Positions 47,968 to 55,584 of a stretch of 64,000 nucleotides of DNA are shown one piece after another. The notes beneath the pieces were generated by a model. The model made no database searches. It had not been told where the DNA came from and worked only from the letters and a program-made list of their open reading frames with translations. The stretch spans positions 2,542,001 to 2,606,000 of the forward strand of contig NZ_JADPZX010000001.1 in assembly GCF_015712165.1 (NCBI RefSeq), given 5' to 3'. Source of the DNA: Streptomyces spinoverrucosus (GTDB lineage: Bacteria; Actinomycetota; Actinomycetes; Streptomycetales; Streptomycetaceae). The number at the start of each line of letters is the position of its first letter. The stretch's first letter is position 1. The translations under genes and the position numbers were made by a program.

Positions 47968-48505
47968 TGTGCCTCCCGTTCGCCCCGTTCGCCGGGCTCG
48001 TTCCTGACAGGTCGTTCGGCTCGCCCACCGTGCCCTGGTCCGCCTCGGGGATCGCGCCCGAGGGGGCGCCGCCCGCCCCTTCGTGGTCCTTCGTCGCCTC
48101 CGGCTCGGGCGGCGCGCCCGGCGCCCAGGACACCGCCATCGCGCCGCCGATCAGCGCGAACAGGAAGCCGACGACGAAACCACCGAAGTTGGACACCGGG
48201 ATGGACACCAGTGCCAGCAGGATCGCGGCTACTCCGGCGAAGATCTGGATGTGCTTCTGGAACCAGAGGGTGAAGCCCAGAACGATGAGCAGCACGCCGA
48301 TGATCAGGGACCCGGCGCCCGCGGTGGTGGACATCGCCAGCGTCAGATGACCGATCTGAAGGTTCGCGTACGGGAAGTACATGATCGGTACGCCACCGAT
48401 CATGACGAACAGGCCGGCCCAGAACGGCCGCGTGCCCCGCCAGGCGCGGAACTGCAGTCTCCGGCGGTTGAACTGGCCGGTGGCGGCAGGAGTCTCGGCG
48501 CTCAT
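47957..48505 (-). CDS. DUF6114 family membrane protein
   Basis: 182 aa. Four hydrophobic helices in residues ~28-150 (FWAGLFVMIGGVPIMYFPYA, LAMSTTAGAGSLIIGVLLIV, FAGVAAILLALVSIPV, FVVGFLFALIGGAMAVSW) and a Gly/Pro/Glu-rich cytosolic tail. ATG follows GGGAG by 9 bases. Found by recollection next to DUF6230 genes in Streptomyces; presumed to work with the flanking exported proteins. Confidence 0.85.
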   Translation of the reverse strand: MSAETPAATGQFNRRRLQFRAWRGTRPFWAGLFVMIGGVPIMYFPYANLQIGHLTLAMSTTAGAGSLIIGVLLIVLGFTLWFQKHIQIFAGVAAILLALVSIPVSNFGGFVVGFLFALIGGAMAVSWAPGAPPEPEATKDHEGAGGAPSGAIPEADQGTVGEPNDLSGTSPANGANGRHSAG

Positions 48506-48633
48506 GGAAAACAGCTCCCTGGTGCGGCGTTGCTGTGGTGAGGGTTTATTGCGATGTGGAGCGGATGGTGCGCGGCGCGCGGAGAGTGGGCGGGCGGGGC
48601 ACCGCTTAGGCTCCCCCGCCCGTCACCGAGTGC

Positions 48634-49296
48634 TTAGTAGCACTCCTTGCCTTCGCCGCTTCCGAGCATCAGCTTCATCTTCAGACCGGGCAGCGTGAAG
48701 GTTCCGGCCGTGGTCGCCCACGCCGTCTGCTTCACGTCGGTCAGCTTGGCCGTCCTGGCCTGCTGGGCGAAGCCGAACGGGTTCGCCTTCTGCTGATCGA
48801 CCTCCGACTTGTTCATGCCGGGACCGCGGTTGATCCCTCCGGCGGCCACACCGATGTCGATGTCCTCGAACGTGGCGTTCGCGCCCAGGTCCGCGACGTC
48901 GATGTACAGGTTGTCGGCGCTTACCTGCTGCTTCTCGTCAGTGCTCTCACCGGCCGTCAGCTTCAGCGTGACGGTACCGATCCCCGGGATGCCCGGGGTG
49001 ACCACGGACTGGCACATCTTTTCGATCCGCGCGGTGTCGAACACGGAGACGGCTACGGGGTGGTTGACCTTCTCACCCGTGAGGGTGTACCCCGTCTCCT
49101 TCGCCCCGTACTGCGAGAAGCCCGTTCCGTTGAGCTCCTTCGCGGTCACCTTGAACGACTGACCCGACACACTGAACGACGCGGCGAGAGCACCCTGCGC
49201 GAGAGCGACACCTATGCACGCCGTGGCGGCGACGCTGGGCACCATGACCACAGCGAACCGCTTCCATCTGGTCCCACCACGCACCTGGGACTCCAT
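48634..49296 (-). CDS. DUF6230 family exported protein (often mislabelled cholesterol esterase)
   Basis: 220 aa from ATG 49296, which follows GAAGGAGG closely; a longer start at 49344 is unlikely. Signal-peptide-like N-terminus (RWKRFAVVMVPSVAATACIGVALAQGALA) and a mature beta-rich domain (FSVSGQSFKVTAKELNGTGFSQYG, then GLKMKLMLGSGEGKECY). No lipase Ser motif GxSxG with a catalytic context is apparent, so the common esterase label is not supported. First gene of the three-gene surface operon. Confidence 0.85.
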   Translation of the reverse strand: MESQVRGGTRWKRFAVVMVPSVAATACIGVALAQGALAASFSVSGQSFKVTAKELNGTGFSQYGAKETGYTLTGEKVNHPVAVSVFDTARIEKMCQSVVTPGIPGIGTVTLKLTAGESTDEKQQVSADNLYIDVADLGANATFEDIDIGVAAGGINRGPGMNKSEVDQQKANPFGFAQQARTAKLTDVKQTAWATTAGTFTLPGLKMKLMLGSGEGKECY

Positions 49297-49500
49297 ATTT
49301 CCTCCTTCTCGGACGTACATCGCCTGCCCCGACCAGCCCCCCAAAGGCGGCTCAACCGGACAGGGATGGGAGAAGTGCTACGTCCTCGGGAAGGAGAGCG
49401 CCCGCAGCTCGGCGGCGCACAACGGCGCCCGAATCACCGGCGATCACCCCCGAGCGACAACCACTGGTCGCGCCTGACACGCATCACGCACAACCTTGCT

Positions 49501-49537
49501 GGACAGGCTTCGCCGGTGGGCGAAGACCCCCCTGTCC
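49501..49537 (-). promoter_or_regulatory. Nested hairpin in the upstream region of the DUF6230 operon
   Basis: Outer arms GGACAGG (49501-49507)/CCTGTCC (49531-49537) and inner arms CTTCGCC (49508-49514)/GGCGAAG (49519-49525). It lies ~200 bp upstream of the DUF6230 start and would be in its leader if transcription begins further upstream. Confidence 0.4.
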
Positions 49538-49674
49538 AAGAGCCGGCGCCAGTGACGTCGGCTCTGCTCGGTGGGGACCCAGGAAGTCCCGCGGCCCGAT
49601 TGGCTGTCGGGGTACGGGAATGGACCGAGCGTCGCCGATCGTGGTGCATTCTCGCCGCCCGCACAAGGGGGTTC

Positions 49675-49690
49675 GTTACTCGCTAGTAAC
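49675..49690. promoter_or_regulatory. Palindromic operator candidate, first copy
   Basis: GTTACTCGCTAGTAAC, arms GTTACT/AGTAAC around CGCT. A second dyad of the same kind is 130 bp away; TetR-type regulators recognise sites of this shape. Confidence 0.45.
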
Positions 49691-49805
49691 GGCCGGATAA
49701 CCGAACAACGACCAGCCGGACTCGCTCAGCGACGCTGGGTGTCAACTAGGGGGAGGACAAAACTATTGATCGCTGGACGGAATCCGACAGATCAACGCCT
49801 CTGAC

Positions 49806-49818
49806 TTACTCGCAGTAA
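49806..49818. promoter_or_regulatory. Palindromic operator candidate, second copy
   Basis: TTACTCGCAGTAA, arms TTACT/AGTAA with a 3-bp centre against 4 bp in the copy at 49675-49690. Confidence 0.4.
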
Positions 49819-49820
49819 CA

Positions 49821-49858
49821 GCGGCCGTGATTACCAAGATTTGGTAAAGCACGGCCGC
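49821..49858 (-). terminator. Terminator-like hairpin downstream of the thioredoxin-TPR gene
   Basis: Outer stem GCGGCCGTG/CACGGCCGC (49821-49829 and 49850-49858) and inner stem TTACCAA/TTGGTAA (49831-49837 and 49841-49847), 87 bp past the stop of the minus-strand gene. No long U-run. Confidence 0.55.
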
Positions 49859-49944
49859 TCTGACGTCTCGTCAGCCAATTACTCACTCAGGGCTCACACG
49901 CCCCGACGTTCAGCGACTGGTCACCATAGAGCGCCTGGCCCCGC

Positions 49945-50919
49945 TCAGAACAGTGCGCGTGCCAGCGCCCGACGCGCCGCGGTCACCCGCGGATCCTCCG
50001 CGCCGACCACCTCGAACAGCTCCAGCAGCCGCAGTCGTACGGCATCCCGGTCGTCACCCGCCGTACGCCGCACCGTGTCGATGAGCCGGCCGAAGGCGTC
50101 CTCCACATGACCGCCCACCAGGTCCAGGTCGGCGGCCGCGATCTGCGCCTGCGCGTCGGCCGGCCTGTCGGCCGCGTCCTTGCGCACCTGCTGCGCGTCG
50201 AGCCCCTGCACCCGCTGGAGCAACTCCGCCTGCGCCAGACCGAGTTTGGCCTCCGGGTTGGCGGGGTCGTCGGAGAGCACGTTCTTGTACGCCTGGATGG
50301 CACCGCCCATGTCGCCGGCGTCCAGCGCCTGCGCGGCGGCGTTAAGTGCGGCGTCGTAGGGTCCGGCCGGTGCCTGCGCGGGCGCCTGGCCGCCGCCCGG
50401 CTCGGCCTCCGGGTCGACGGTCAGACCGGTCAGGCCGAAACGCTGCTCGGCGACCGTGACCAACTGGTCGAGGGTCTCCCGGATCTGCGCCTCACCGGCC
50501 GCCCCCTGGAAGAGCGGCAGCGCCTGGCCCGCGACGACCGCGAAGACCGCCGGGATCCCCTGGATCCCGAACTGCTGCATCAGCATCTGGTTGGCGTCGA
50601 CGTCGATCTTGGCGAGGACGAAGCGGCCGTTGTACTCGACGGCGAGCCGCTCAAGGACCGGGCTGAGCTGCTTGCAGGGCTCGCACCACTCGGCCCAGAA
50701 GTCGATGACGACCGGGACCTCCGTGGAGCGCTGGAGGACGTCACGCTCGAATCCGGCCTCGTCGACGTCGATGACGAGATCGGCCGGGGAGACGGCTCCG
50801 CCTCCGCCCTCCCGGGCCGCTGCGGCGCGCGCCTGCTCCGCCTTCGCCTTGGCCTCCTGGGCCGCCTTCACCGCGGCGAGGTCGACGACGCCGCTCATGG
50901 ACATGTTCCGTGGCTGCAT
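49945..50919 (-). CDS. Thioredoxin-TPR chaperedoxin (CnoX/YbbN-like)
   Basis: 324 aa. Residues 1-45 are an Ala/Lys-rich lead (AAVKAAQEAKAKAEQARAAAA). A thioredoxin domain follows with WCEPC (Cys79, Cys82) and cis-Pro region IQGIPAVFAV. The C-terminal half is TPR-like (YDAALNAAAQALDAGDMGGA) as in CnoX/YbbN, which hands oxidised proteins to chaperones. Bacterial YbbN often lacks both Cys in the motif; both are present here, so thiol chemistry is possible. ATG 50919 is preceded by GGGAGG with an 8-base spacer. Single gene with a repeat-bearing promoter region. Confidence 0.88.
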   Translation of the reverse strand: MQPRNMSMSGVVDLAAVKAAQEAKAKAEQARAAAAREGGGGAVSPADLVIDVDEAGFERDVLQRSTEVPVVIDFWAEWCEPCKQLSPVLERLAVEYNGRFVLAKIDVDANQMLMQQFGIQGIPAVFAVVAGQALPLFQGAAGEAQIRETLDQLVTVAEQRFGLTGLTVDPEAEPGGGQAPAQAPAGPYDAALNAAAQALDAGDMGGAIQAYKNVLSDDPANPEAKLGLAQAELLQRVQGLDAQQVRKDAADRPADAQAQIAAADLDLVGGHVEDAFGRLIDTVRRTAGDDRDAVRLRLLELFEVVGAEDPRVTAARRALARALF

Positions 50920-51246
50920 GCGTCTATCCTCCCCCGTTCCCCGCGTGTCTGTGAAAAACGCCGTGAAGCCGTGCGTGCGTACGACGCCGGGTCCCCACCC
51001 GACGCCTGTGGTCGTCGCTCGCGTACGACGCGGAAGTCCCCCGTACGACACGGAAGTGCAGGTCACTCGCGAGCTTTCGCTACGGGTCGTAGCGTAACGG
51101 CACGGGGCGGCCCGGCGACACCCCCATCCGGTGATCTCCCTCACTGTCACCCGGAACATGCCGGACGCGGCCAGGGAATCCCGCCGGGCATGGTCAAGGA
51201 AACCGGCCGGACATGGTCCAGGAAACCGGCCGGATATGGTCGGAAG
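50920..51246. promoter_or_regulatory. Divergent control region of the chaperedoxin and TetR genes with two repeat sets
   Basis: 327 bp. Near the chaperedoxin: direct repeats CGTACGACGCGGAAGT (51022-51037) and CGTACGACACGGAAGT (51042-51057), exactly 20 bp apart, with a further CGTACGACGC at 50978-50987. Near tetR: tandem 23-bp repeats described separately. The 20-bp phase places repeats on the same DNA face, as for cooperative regulator binding. Confidence 0.5.
51189..51243 (+). repeat. 23-bp tandem repeats directly upstream of tetR
   Basis: Copy 1 at 51189-51211 and copy 2 at 51212-51234 differ by one base (CATGGTCAAGG or CATGGTCCAGG, then AAACCGGCCGGA). A partial third copy TATGGTCGG (51235-51243) ends 3 bases before the ATG. 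Possible autoregulatory sites or a recent slippage duplication. Confidence 0.7.
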
Positions 51247-51918
51247 ATGCAGAGCCGCACCCCCGCCAGCCGCACCGGACGTCCGCGCAGCGCCGCCGCC
51301 GACGCCGCGATCCTGGCCGCGACCCGGGCGGCCCTGGTGGAACTGGGCTGGTCCAAGCTCACCCTGGGAGACGTCGCAACCCGCGCCGGGGTTGCGAAGA
51401 CAACGCTCTATCGTCGCTGGGCGGGCAAGAACGAACTGGTCGTCGACGCGGTGGCGGAACTCTTCGACGAACTGCGCCTGCCCGACCGGGGCACCCTCGA
51501 CGCCGACATCGAGGGCGTGGTGCTCCAACTGGCGGCGATCCTGGACCGGCCGGAGGCCAAGAGCGGCCTGATGGCGGTCGTCGCGGAGTCGACCCGCGAC
51601 CCCGCACTGCGCGAACGCATCCGCACCGCGATCGTGGACCGCCAGAAACGCCTGGTCGTGGAGGGCCGGGCCCGGGCACAGGCGCGGGGCGAGCTCCCGA
51701 CGGAGTCCGACGACGAGGAGGCGGCCCGCACAGCGGACCTGATCTTCGACATGGTGGCGGGGACGGTCGTCCACCGCTCCCTGGTGAGCGCGGAACCGGC
51801 GAACGCGGAGTGGGCGCGCTCACTGACGCGGGTGCTGCTGTTGGGGCTGGCGGGGGCTGCGGAGGCCAAGGAACGCGAGAGCCGTGTGCCGGGCGGAAAC
51901 GGCGCGCCCGCGTCCTGA
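51247..51918 (+). CDS. TetR-family transcriptional regulator
   Basis: 223 aa. N-terminal HTH: AAILAATRAALVELGWSKLTLGDVATRAGVAKTTLYRRWAGK, recognisable by TLYRRW. The C-terminal domain is helical (TADLIFDMVAGTVVHRSLVS) of the TetR_C_11-like kind. ATG 51247 sits right after the tandem repeats; no good Shine-Dalgarno except CGGAAG. Target unknown; neighbours are the divergent chaperedoxin and a convergent DUF6086 gene. Confidence 0.88.
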   Translation: MQSRTPASRTGRPRSAAADAAILAATRAALVELGWSKLTLGDVATRAGVAKTTLYRRWAGKNELVVDAVAELFDELRLPDRGTLDADIEGVVLQLAAILDRPEAKSGLMAVVAESTRDPALRERIRTAIVDRQKRLVVEGRARAQARGELPTESDDEEAARTADLIFDMVAGTVVHRSLVSAEPANAEWARSLTRVLLLGLAGAAEAKERESRVPGGNGAPAS

Positions 51919-51974
51919 TCACAAGGGCGCGGTAACCGCCACGTTCTCCGGCGTCGCGCTCCCCGCCGACCATC

Positions 51975-52400
51975 TCAGCGGGGCGCTCTGGACTTCCACA
52001 CGGAGACGGTGCCGTGCCGGTTCTCCGAGACGTGGCCCTTGACGACTCGGTCCTCGTCACGGGCCCATTCCAGGTAGGCGCGTTCGGCCAATGTGCTCGC
52101 GGTGACCTTGGCGCCGGACTTGTCGGCCAACATGACCATCACGGGCAGCAGGCCGTCCATCAACTTCATCAGTTCCGAGTGGGTCGTCCTGCCCCGGCGG
52201 CGGAGGGCCGCGGTCACGAACTCTCCGTACAACGCAGTGTCGATCTTGACCCGGTCGCCGGTGATGTCGTCGAGCCCGGTGGGCACCTTGATGATCAGGG
52301 TGCCCAGGGCGTTGACGCCTCCCATGAAGAGCTGACCAACGGCCAGAGCGGGTTGCCAAAAGTCCTCGTCGGTGTCGCTGACAGTGAATATGTAGCTCAT
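51975..52400 (-). CDS. DUF6086 family protein
   Basis: 141 aa, soluble. Opening MSYIFTVSDTDEDFWQPALAVGQLF is characteristic of the actinobacterial DUF6086 family as I know it. Function unknown. A single gene between tetR and icmA, with slightly lower GC and less biased codons than its neighbours. Confidence 0.7.
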   Translation of the reverse strand: MSYIFTVSDTDEDFWQPALAVGQLFMGGVNALGTLIIKVPTGLDDITGDRVKIDTALYGEFVTAALRRRGRTTHSELMKLMDGLLPVMVMLADKSGAKVTASTLAERAYLEWARDEDRVVKGHVSENRHGTVSVWKSRAPR

Positions 52401-52461
52401 ATCCGCGCCACCGTACGGGGGTGTCAGCGCCTTCAGTGGCCGCTTTTCGCCCGCCTCGGCG

Positions 52462-54162
52462 CTAGAACCCCGCCGGCTCCGTGTACACCCCCCACTCCTC
52501 GCGCAGGGCGTCGCAGATCTCGCCGAGGGTGGCTTCTGCTCGTACGGCCGTCAGCATGGGGTCGATCATGTTGGAGCCGTCTCGTGCGGCGGTGACCATC
52601 GCGGCGAGGGCCGTGCGTACGGCCGCGTCGTCGCGGGCCGCTCGGCGGGTGTCGAGTACGCGGACCTGTTCGCGTTCCACCTCGTGGCTGACCCGCAGGA
52701 TCTCCAGGTCCCCGGTGACCGAGCCGGTGTGGGCGTTGACGCCGACGACCCTCTTGTCGCCCTTCTCCAGGGCCTGCTGGTAGCGGAAGGCGGACTCGGC
52801 GATCTCGCCGGTGAACCAGCCGTCCTCGATGCCGCGCAGGATGCCGGAGGTGATCGGGCCGATGGGGTGCCGGCCGTCGGGGTGGGCGCGCAGGCCGCGT
52901 TCCTTGATCTGGTCGAAGATCTTCTCCGCGTCGGCCTCGATCCGGTCGGTCAGCTGCTCGACGTACCACGCACCGCCCAGCGGGTCGGCGACGTTGGCGA
53001 CGCCGGTCTCCTCCATGAGGACCTGCTGGGTGCGCAGGGCGATCTCCGCGGCCTGCTCGGAGGGGAGCGCCAGGGTCTCGTCGAGGGCGTTGGTGTGGAG
53101 GGAGTTCGTGCCGCCGAGGACCGCCGCGAGCGCCTCGACCGCCGTGCGGACTACGTTGTTGTACGGCTGTTGGGCCGTGAGGGAGACACCTGCGGTCTGG
53201 GTGTGGAAGCGCAGCCACTGGGCCTTGTCGGACTGGGCGCCGTAGACGTCACGCATCCAGCGGGCCCAGATGCGGCGCGCCGCGCGGAACTTGGCGATCT
53301 CCTCGAAGAAGTCGACGTGTGCGTCGAAGAAGAAGGACAGGCCGGGGGCGAAGACGTCCACGTCGAGGCCGCGGGAGAGGCCGAGCTCGACGTAGCCGAA
53401 GCCGTCCGCGAGCGTGTACGCCAGCTCCTGCGCGGCCGTCGCGCCGGCCTCGCGGATGTGGTAGCCGGAGACGGAGAGCGGCTTGTACGCCGGGATGCGC
53501 GCGGCGCAGTACTCCATCAGGTCGCCGATGAGGCGCAGGTGCGGCTCGGGCTGGAAGAGCCACTCCTTCTGGGCGATGTACTCCTTGAAGATGTCCGTCT
53601 GGAGCGTGCCGTTCAGGACGGACGGGTCGACGCCCTGACGTTCGGCGGCGACCAGGTACATGCAGAAGACCGGGACCGCCGGGCCGCTGATCGTCATCGA
53701 CGTGGTGACGTCGCCGAGGGGGATGTCGCGGAAGAGTATGTCCATGTCGGCGGCGGAGTCGACGGCCACGCCGCAGTGGCCGACCTCGCCGAGCGAGCGC
53801 GGGTCGTCGGAGTCGCGGCCCATCAGGGTCGGCATGTCGAAGGCGACGGAGAGGCCGCCGCCGCCGGCCGCGAGGATCATCTTGTAGCGCTCGTTGGTCT
53901 GCTCGGCGTTGCCGAAGCCGGCGAACTGGCGGATCGTCCACGTGCGCCCTCGGTAGCCGGTCGGATACAGGCCGCGTGTGAAGGGGTACTCCCCGGGCCA
54001 GCCGATCCGCTCGAAGCCCTCGTAGGTGTCCCCGGGTCGGGGTCCGTACACCGGCTCCACGGGGTCGCCGGAGAGCGTGGTGAAGTCCGCGTCGCGCTTG
54101 CGCGCCGCGTCGTACCGGGCCTGCCAGCGGCGGCGGCCCTCTTCGATGGCGTCAGCGTCCAT
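52462..54162 (-). CDS. icmA: Isobutyryl-CoA mutase large subunit
   Basis: 566 aa from ATG 54162. It is the coenzyme-B12-dependent mutase subunit that interconverts isobutyryl-CoA and n-butyryl-CoA, linking valine catabolism with butyryl-CoA supply for polyketides. The substrate-pocket residues identify it: Phe80 in WTIRQFAGF and Gln198 in FKEYIAQKEWL, where methylmalonyl-CoA mutase has Tyr and Arg. The B12-binding small subunit is absent from this polypeptide and must be encoded elsewhere, as known for IcmA/IcmB. The start fits a leaderless transcript (-10 seven bases upstream) under a palindromic operator. Confidence 0.95.
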   Translation of the reverse strand: MDADAIEEGRRRWQARYDAARKRDADFTTLSGDPVEPVYGPRPGDTYEGFERIGWPGEYPFTRGLYPTGYRGRTWTIRQFAGFGNAEQTNERYKMILAAGGGGLSVAFDMPTLMGRDSDDPRSLGEVGHCGVAVDSAADMDILFRDIPLGDVTTSMTISGPAVPVFCMYLVAAERQGVDPSVLNGTLQTDIFKEYIAQKEWLFQPEPHLRLIGDLMEYCAARIPAYKPLSVSGYHIREAGATAAQELAYTLADGFGYVELGLSRGLDVDVFAPGLSFFFDAHVDFFEEIAKFRAARRIWARWMRDVYGAQSDKAQWLRFHTQTAGVSLTAQQPYNNVVRTAVEALAAVLGGTNSLHTNALDETLALPSEQAAEIALRTQQVLMEETGVANVADPLGGAWYVEQLTDRIEADAEKIFDQIKERGLRAHPDGRHPIGPITSGILRGIEDGWFTGEIAESAFRYQQALEKGDKRVVGVNAHTGSVTGDLEILRVSHEVEREQVRVLDTRRAARDDAAVRTALAAMVTAARDGSNMIDPMLTAVRAEATLGEICDALREEWGVYTEPAGF

Positions 54163-54169
54163 ACCCTCG

Positions 54170-54199
54170 AATTTACTTGGACGTCCTAGTAAATGTCGA
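54170..54199 (-). promoter_or_regulatory. icmA promoter with a 22-bp palindromic operator between -35 and -10
   Basis: Minus strand -35 TCGACA (54199-54194), 18-bp spacer, -10 TAAATT (54175-54170), 7 bases to the ATG. The dyad at 54172-54193 has arms TTTACT and AGTAAA and centre GGACGTCC, with a mismatch only at one symmetric pair. It covers the whole spacer, as expected of a repressor site. Confidence 0.7.
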
Positions 54200-54349
54200 C
54201 GGCTGGCGGGTGATTTGTCAGGGAGACCTGGCAATCGGGTGACGGTGGCGCCGCCGTACGGTCGGTCGGTCGGACGTGTACGGCGGCTTGTGTGGCGTGC
54301 GGCGGCGCCTTCGTGTGCCTAGACCTGCACCTGCGCCTTCGCCGTGCGT

Positions 54350-54688
54350 CTACGCCTTCGCCGGGGTGGGCTCGGGCTGGGCGATCTTGGCGTCGAGCTC
54401 TTGTGAGATCTTGCGTTCCACGAAGAACGCGGCTGTCGGGATGGTGCCCGCGAGCAGTACCCAGACCTGCTTGGCGATCGGCCACTTCGCCTTGGAGCCC
54501 AGGTCGAAGGCGAAGATGAGGTAGACGACGTACAGCCAGCCGTGCGCGATGGAGACGACCTGCGTCGCGTCTGCGGCGCCGTCCATCTTCAGGGCGTACT
54601 TGGCGATCATGCACAGGCACAGCAGGACCAGGAGCACACCGGTGACGTAGGCCATGACGCGGTAGCGGGTCAGCACGCTCTTTTTCAT
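54350..54688 (-). CDS. DUF3817 family integral membrane protein
   Basis: 112 aa with three hydrophobic segments (VMAYVTGVLLVLLCLCMIAKY, AHGWLYVVYLIFAFDLG, VWVLLAGTIPTAAFFVE) and the DUF3817-typical W at the end of the second loop (KAKWPIAKQVWVLLAGTIP). C-terminal charged tail. A second member lies at 58105-58449. Function unknown; divergence from icmA is not shared, both point leftwards. Confidence 0.88.
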   Translation of the reverse strand: MKKSVLTRYRVMAYVTGVLLVLLCLCMIAKYALKMDGAADATQVVSIAHGWLYVVYLIFAFDLGSKAKWPIAKQVWVLLAGTIPTAAFFVERKISQELDAKIAQPEPTPAKA

Positions 54689-54731
54689 GCGGACGAGCGT
54701 AACCGCCCGTTCCGGGCGATCTTTCGCCGGG

Positions 54732-55241
54732 TCAGTGGTCCTCGAAGTCGTTCGCGGCCACGCGGAGGGGGCGGAGCATCGCGAAGATCTCGGCGCATTC
54801 CTCGGCGTCGTATGCGCCGAGGCCGAAGTCCATGGCCATCAGGTCGCGGGTGGCGGATTCGACTACTTCGCGGCCCTTGTCGGTGATCACGGCCAGGGTG
54901 CCGCGGCCGTCGTTGGGGTTGGGGCGCTTGGCGACGAGGCCGGACTTGACGAGGCGGTCGACGGTGTTCGTGACGGATGTGGGGTGCACCATGAGGCGCT
55001 CGCCGATCTTGGACATCGGGAGCTCGCCCTCCTTGGAGAAGGTGAGCAGTACCAGCGCCTCGTAGCGTGCGAAGGTCAGTCCGTACGGCTTGACCACCGC
55101 GTCTACCTCGGCGAGCAGGATCTGGTGTGCGCGCATGATCGAGGTGATCGCGGCCATCGACGGCACGTTGCCCCAGCGCTGCTTCCAGAGTTCGTCGGCG
55201 CGGGCGATGGGGTCGAAGGGGAGGCTGAGCGGCTTCGGCAC
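54732..55241 (-). CDS. MarR-family transcriptional regulator
   Basis: 169 aa. Winged helix with LTFARYEALVLLTFSKEGELPMSKIGERLMVHPTSVTNTVDRL recognisable by the MarR pattern, and wing NPNDGRGTLAVIT. N-terminal lead of ~40 residues with WKQRWG. Lies 43 bp upstream of the DUF3817 gene on the same strand, so the two may form an operon. Ligand unknown. Confidence 0.9.
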   Translation of the reverse strand: MPKPLSLPFDPIARADELWKQRWGNVPSMAAITSIMRAHQILLAEVDAVVKPYGLTFARYEALVLLTFSKEGELPMSKIGERLMVHPTSVTNTVDRLVKSGLVAKRPNPNDGRGTLAVITDKGREVVESATRDLMAMDFGLGAYDAEECAEIFAMLRPLRVAANDFEDH

Positions 55242-55584
55242 GTCACCAGACCTTACCCGTCGGTCATATGTTGGTCAGCCCCGTCTCGCGTTTCGGGCTG
55301 CTGGGTGACGATCCTTGCGTTTGGGCCTGCGGCGGCCTGTGGCTGTGGGGGCGTGGTTGCTGTCGCGCCTGCGGTTCGGTGGGTGGGGCGGGGCCGTGTC
55401 GGGGGGTGTCCGTCCTCGGAACGGCGCGGAATCGGTCACTTACCAACGCCCCCGGGTTGACGCGCCAACCGCTGCGGGCGGACACCCCCCGACACGGCCC
55501 CTTCCCGCCGTGGGCGAGTGCGGCTCGCATCTGGGTGTGGGCTGCCGGTGCCCGTAAGCCGTGACATGGCCGGTCGGCCTGACG
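55242..55584. other. Intergenic region carrying a large inverted repeat
   Basis: 343 bp between the MarR gene and the TetR operon. It contains the inverted-repeat element at 55390-55501 and otherwise GC-rich sequence with no coding frame I can support. Confidence 0.5.
55390..55501. repeat. 112-bp MITE-like intergenic element with perfect 23-bp inverted ends
   Basis: The left arm (55390-55412, starting GGGGCCGTGTC) and right arm (55479-55501, ending GACACGGCCCC) are exact reverse complements over 23 bp. The 66-bp interior includes an imperfect inner palindrome around GGTTGACGCGCCAACC (55455-55470). No target-site duplication is visible. It may be a mobile miniature element, a repetitive extragenic palindrome, or a terminator serving both flanking minus-strand units. 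Confidence 0.7.

Larger units (their letters stand above)
49297..49944. other. 648-bp gene-free region with several RNA/DNA structures
   Basis: No convincing coding frame on either strand. Content: a nested hairpin at 49501-49537, two TTACT...AGTAA dyads (49675-49690 and 49806-49818), a TTGACA-like -35 on the minus strand (49745-49740) without a clear -10, and a terminator-like hairpin at 49821-49858. It forms the upstream region of the DUF6230 operon and the downstream region of the thioredoxin-TPR gene. Confidence 0.6.

Noticed and set aside
48634..49296. Cholesterol esterase function for the DUF6230 protein
   Set aside because: No lipase-type catalytic serine motif or alpha/beta hydrolase pattern is visible; the label is a database habit.
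52462..54162. Methylmalonyl-CoA mutase large subunit
   Set aside because: Substrate-pocket residues are Phe80 and Gln198, diagnostic of isobutyryl-CoA mutase, in place of Tyr and Arg.
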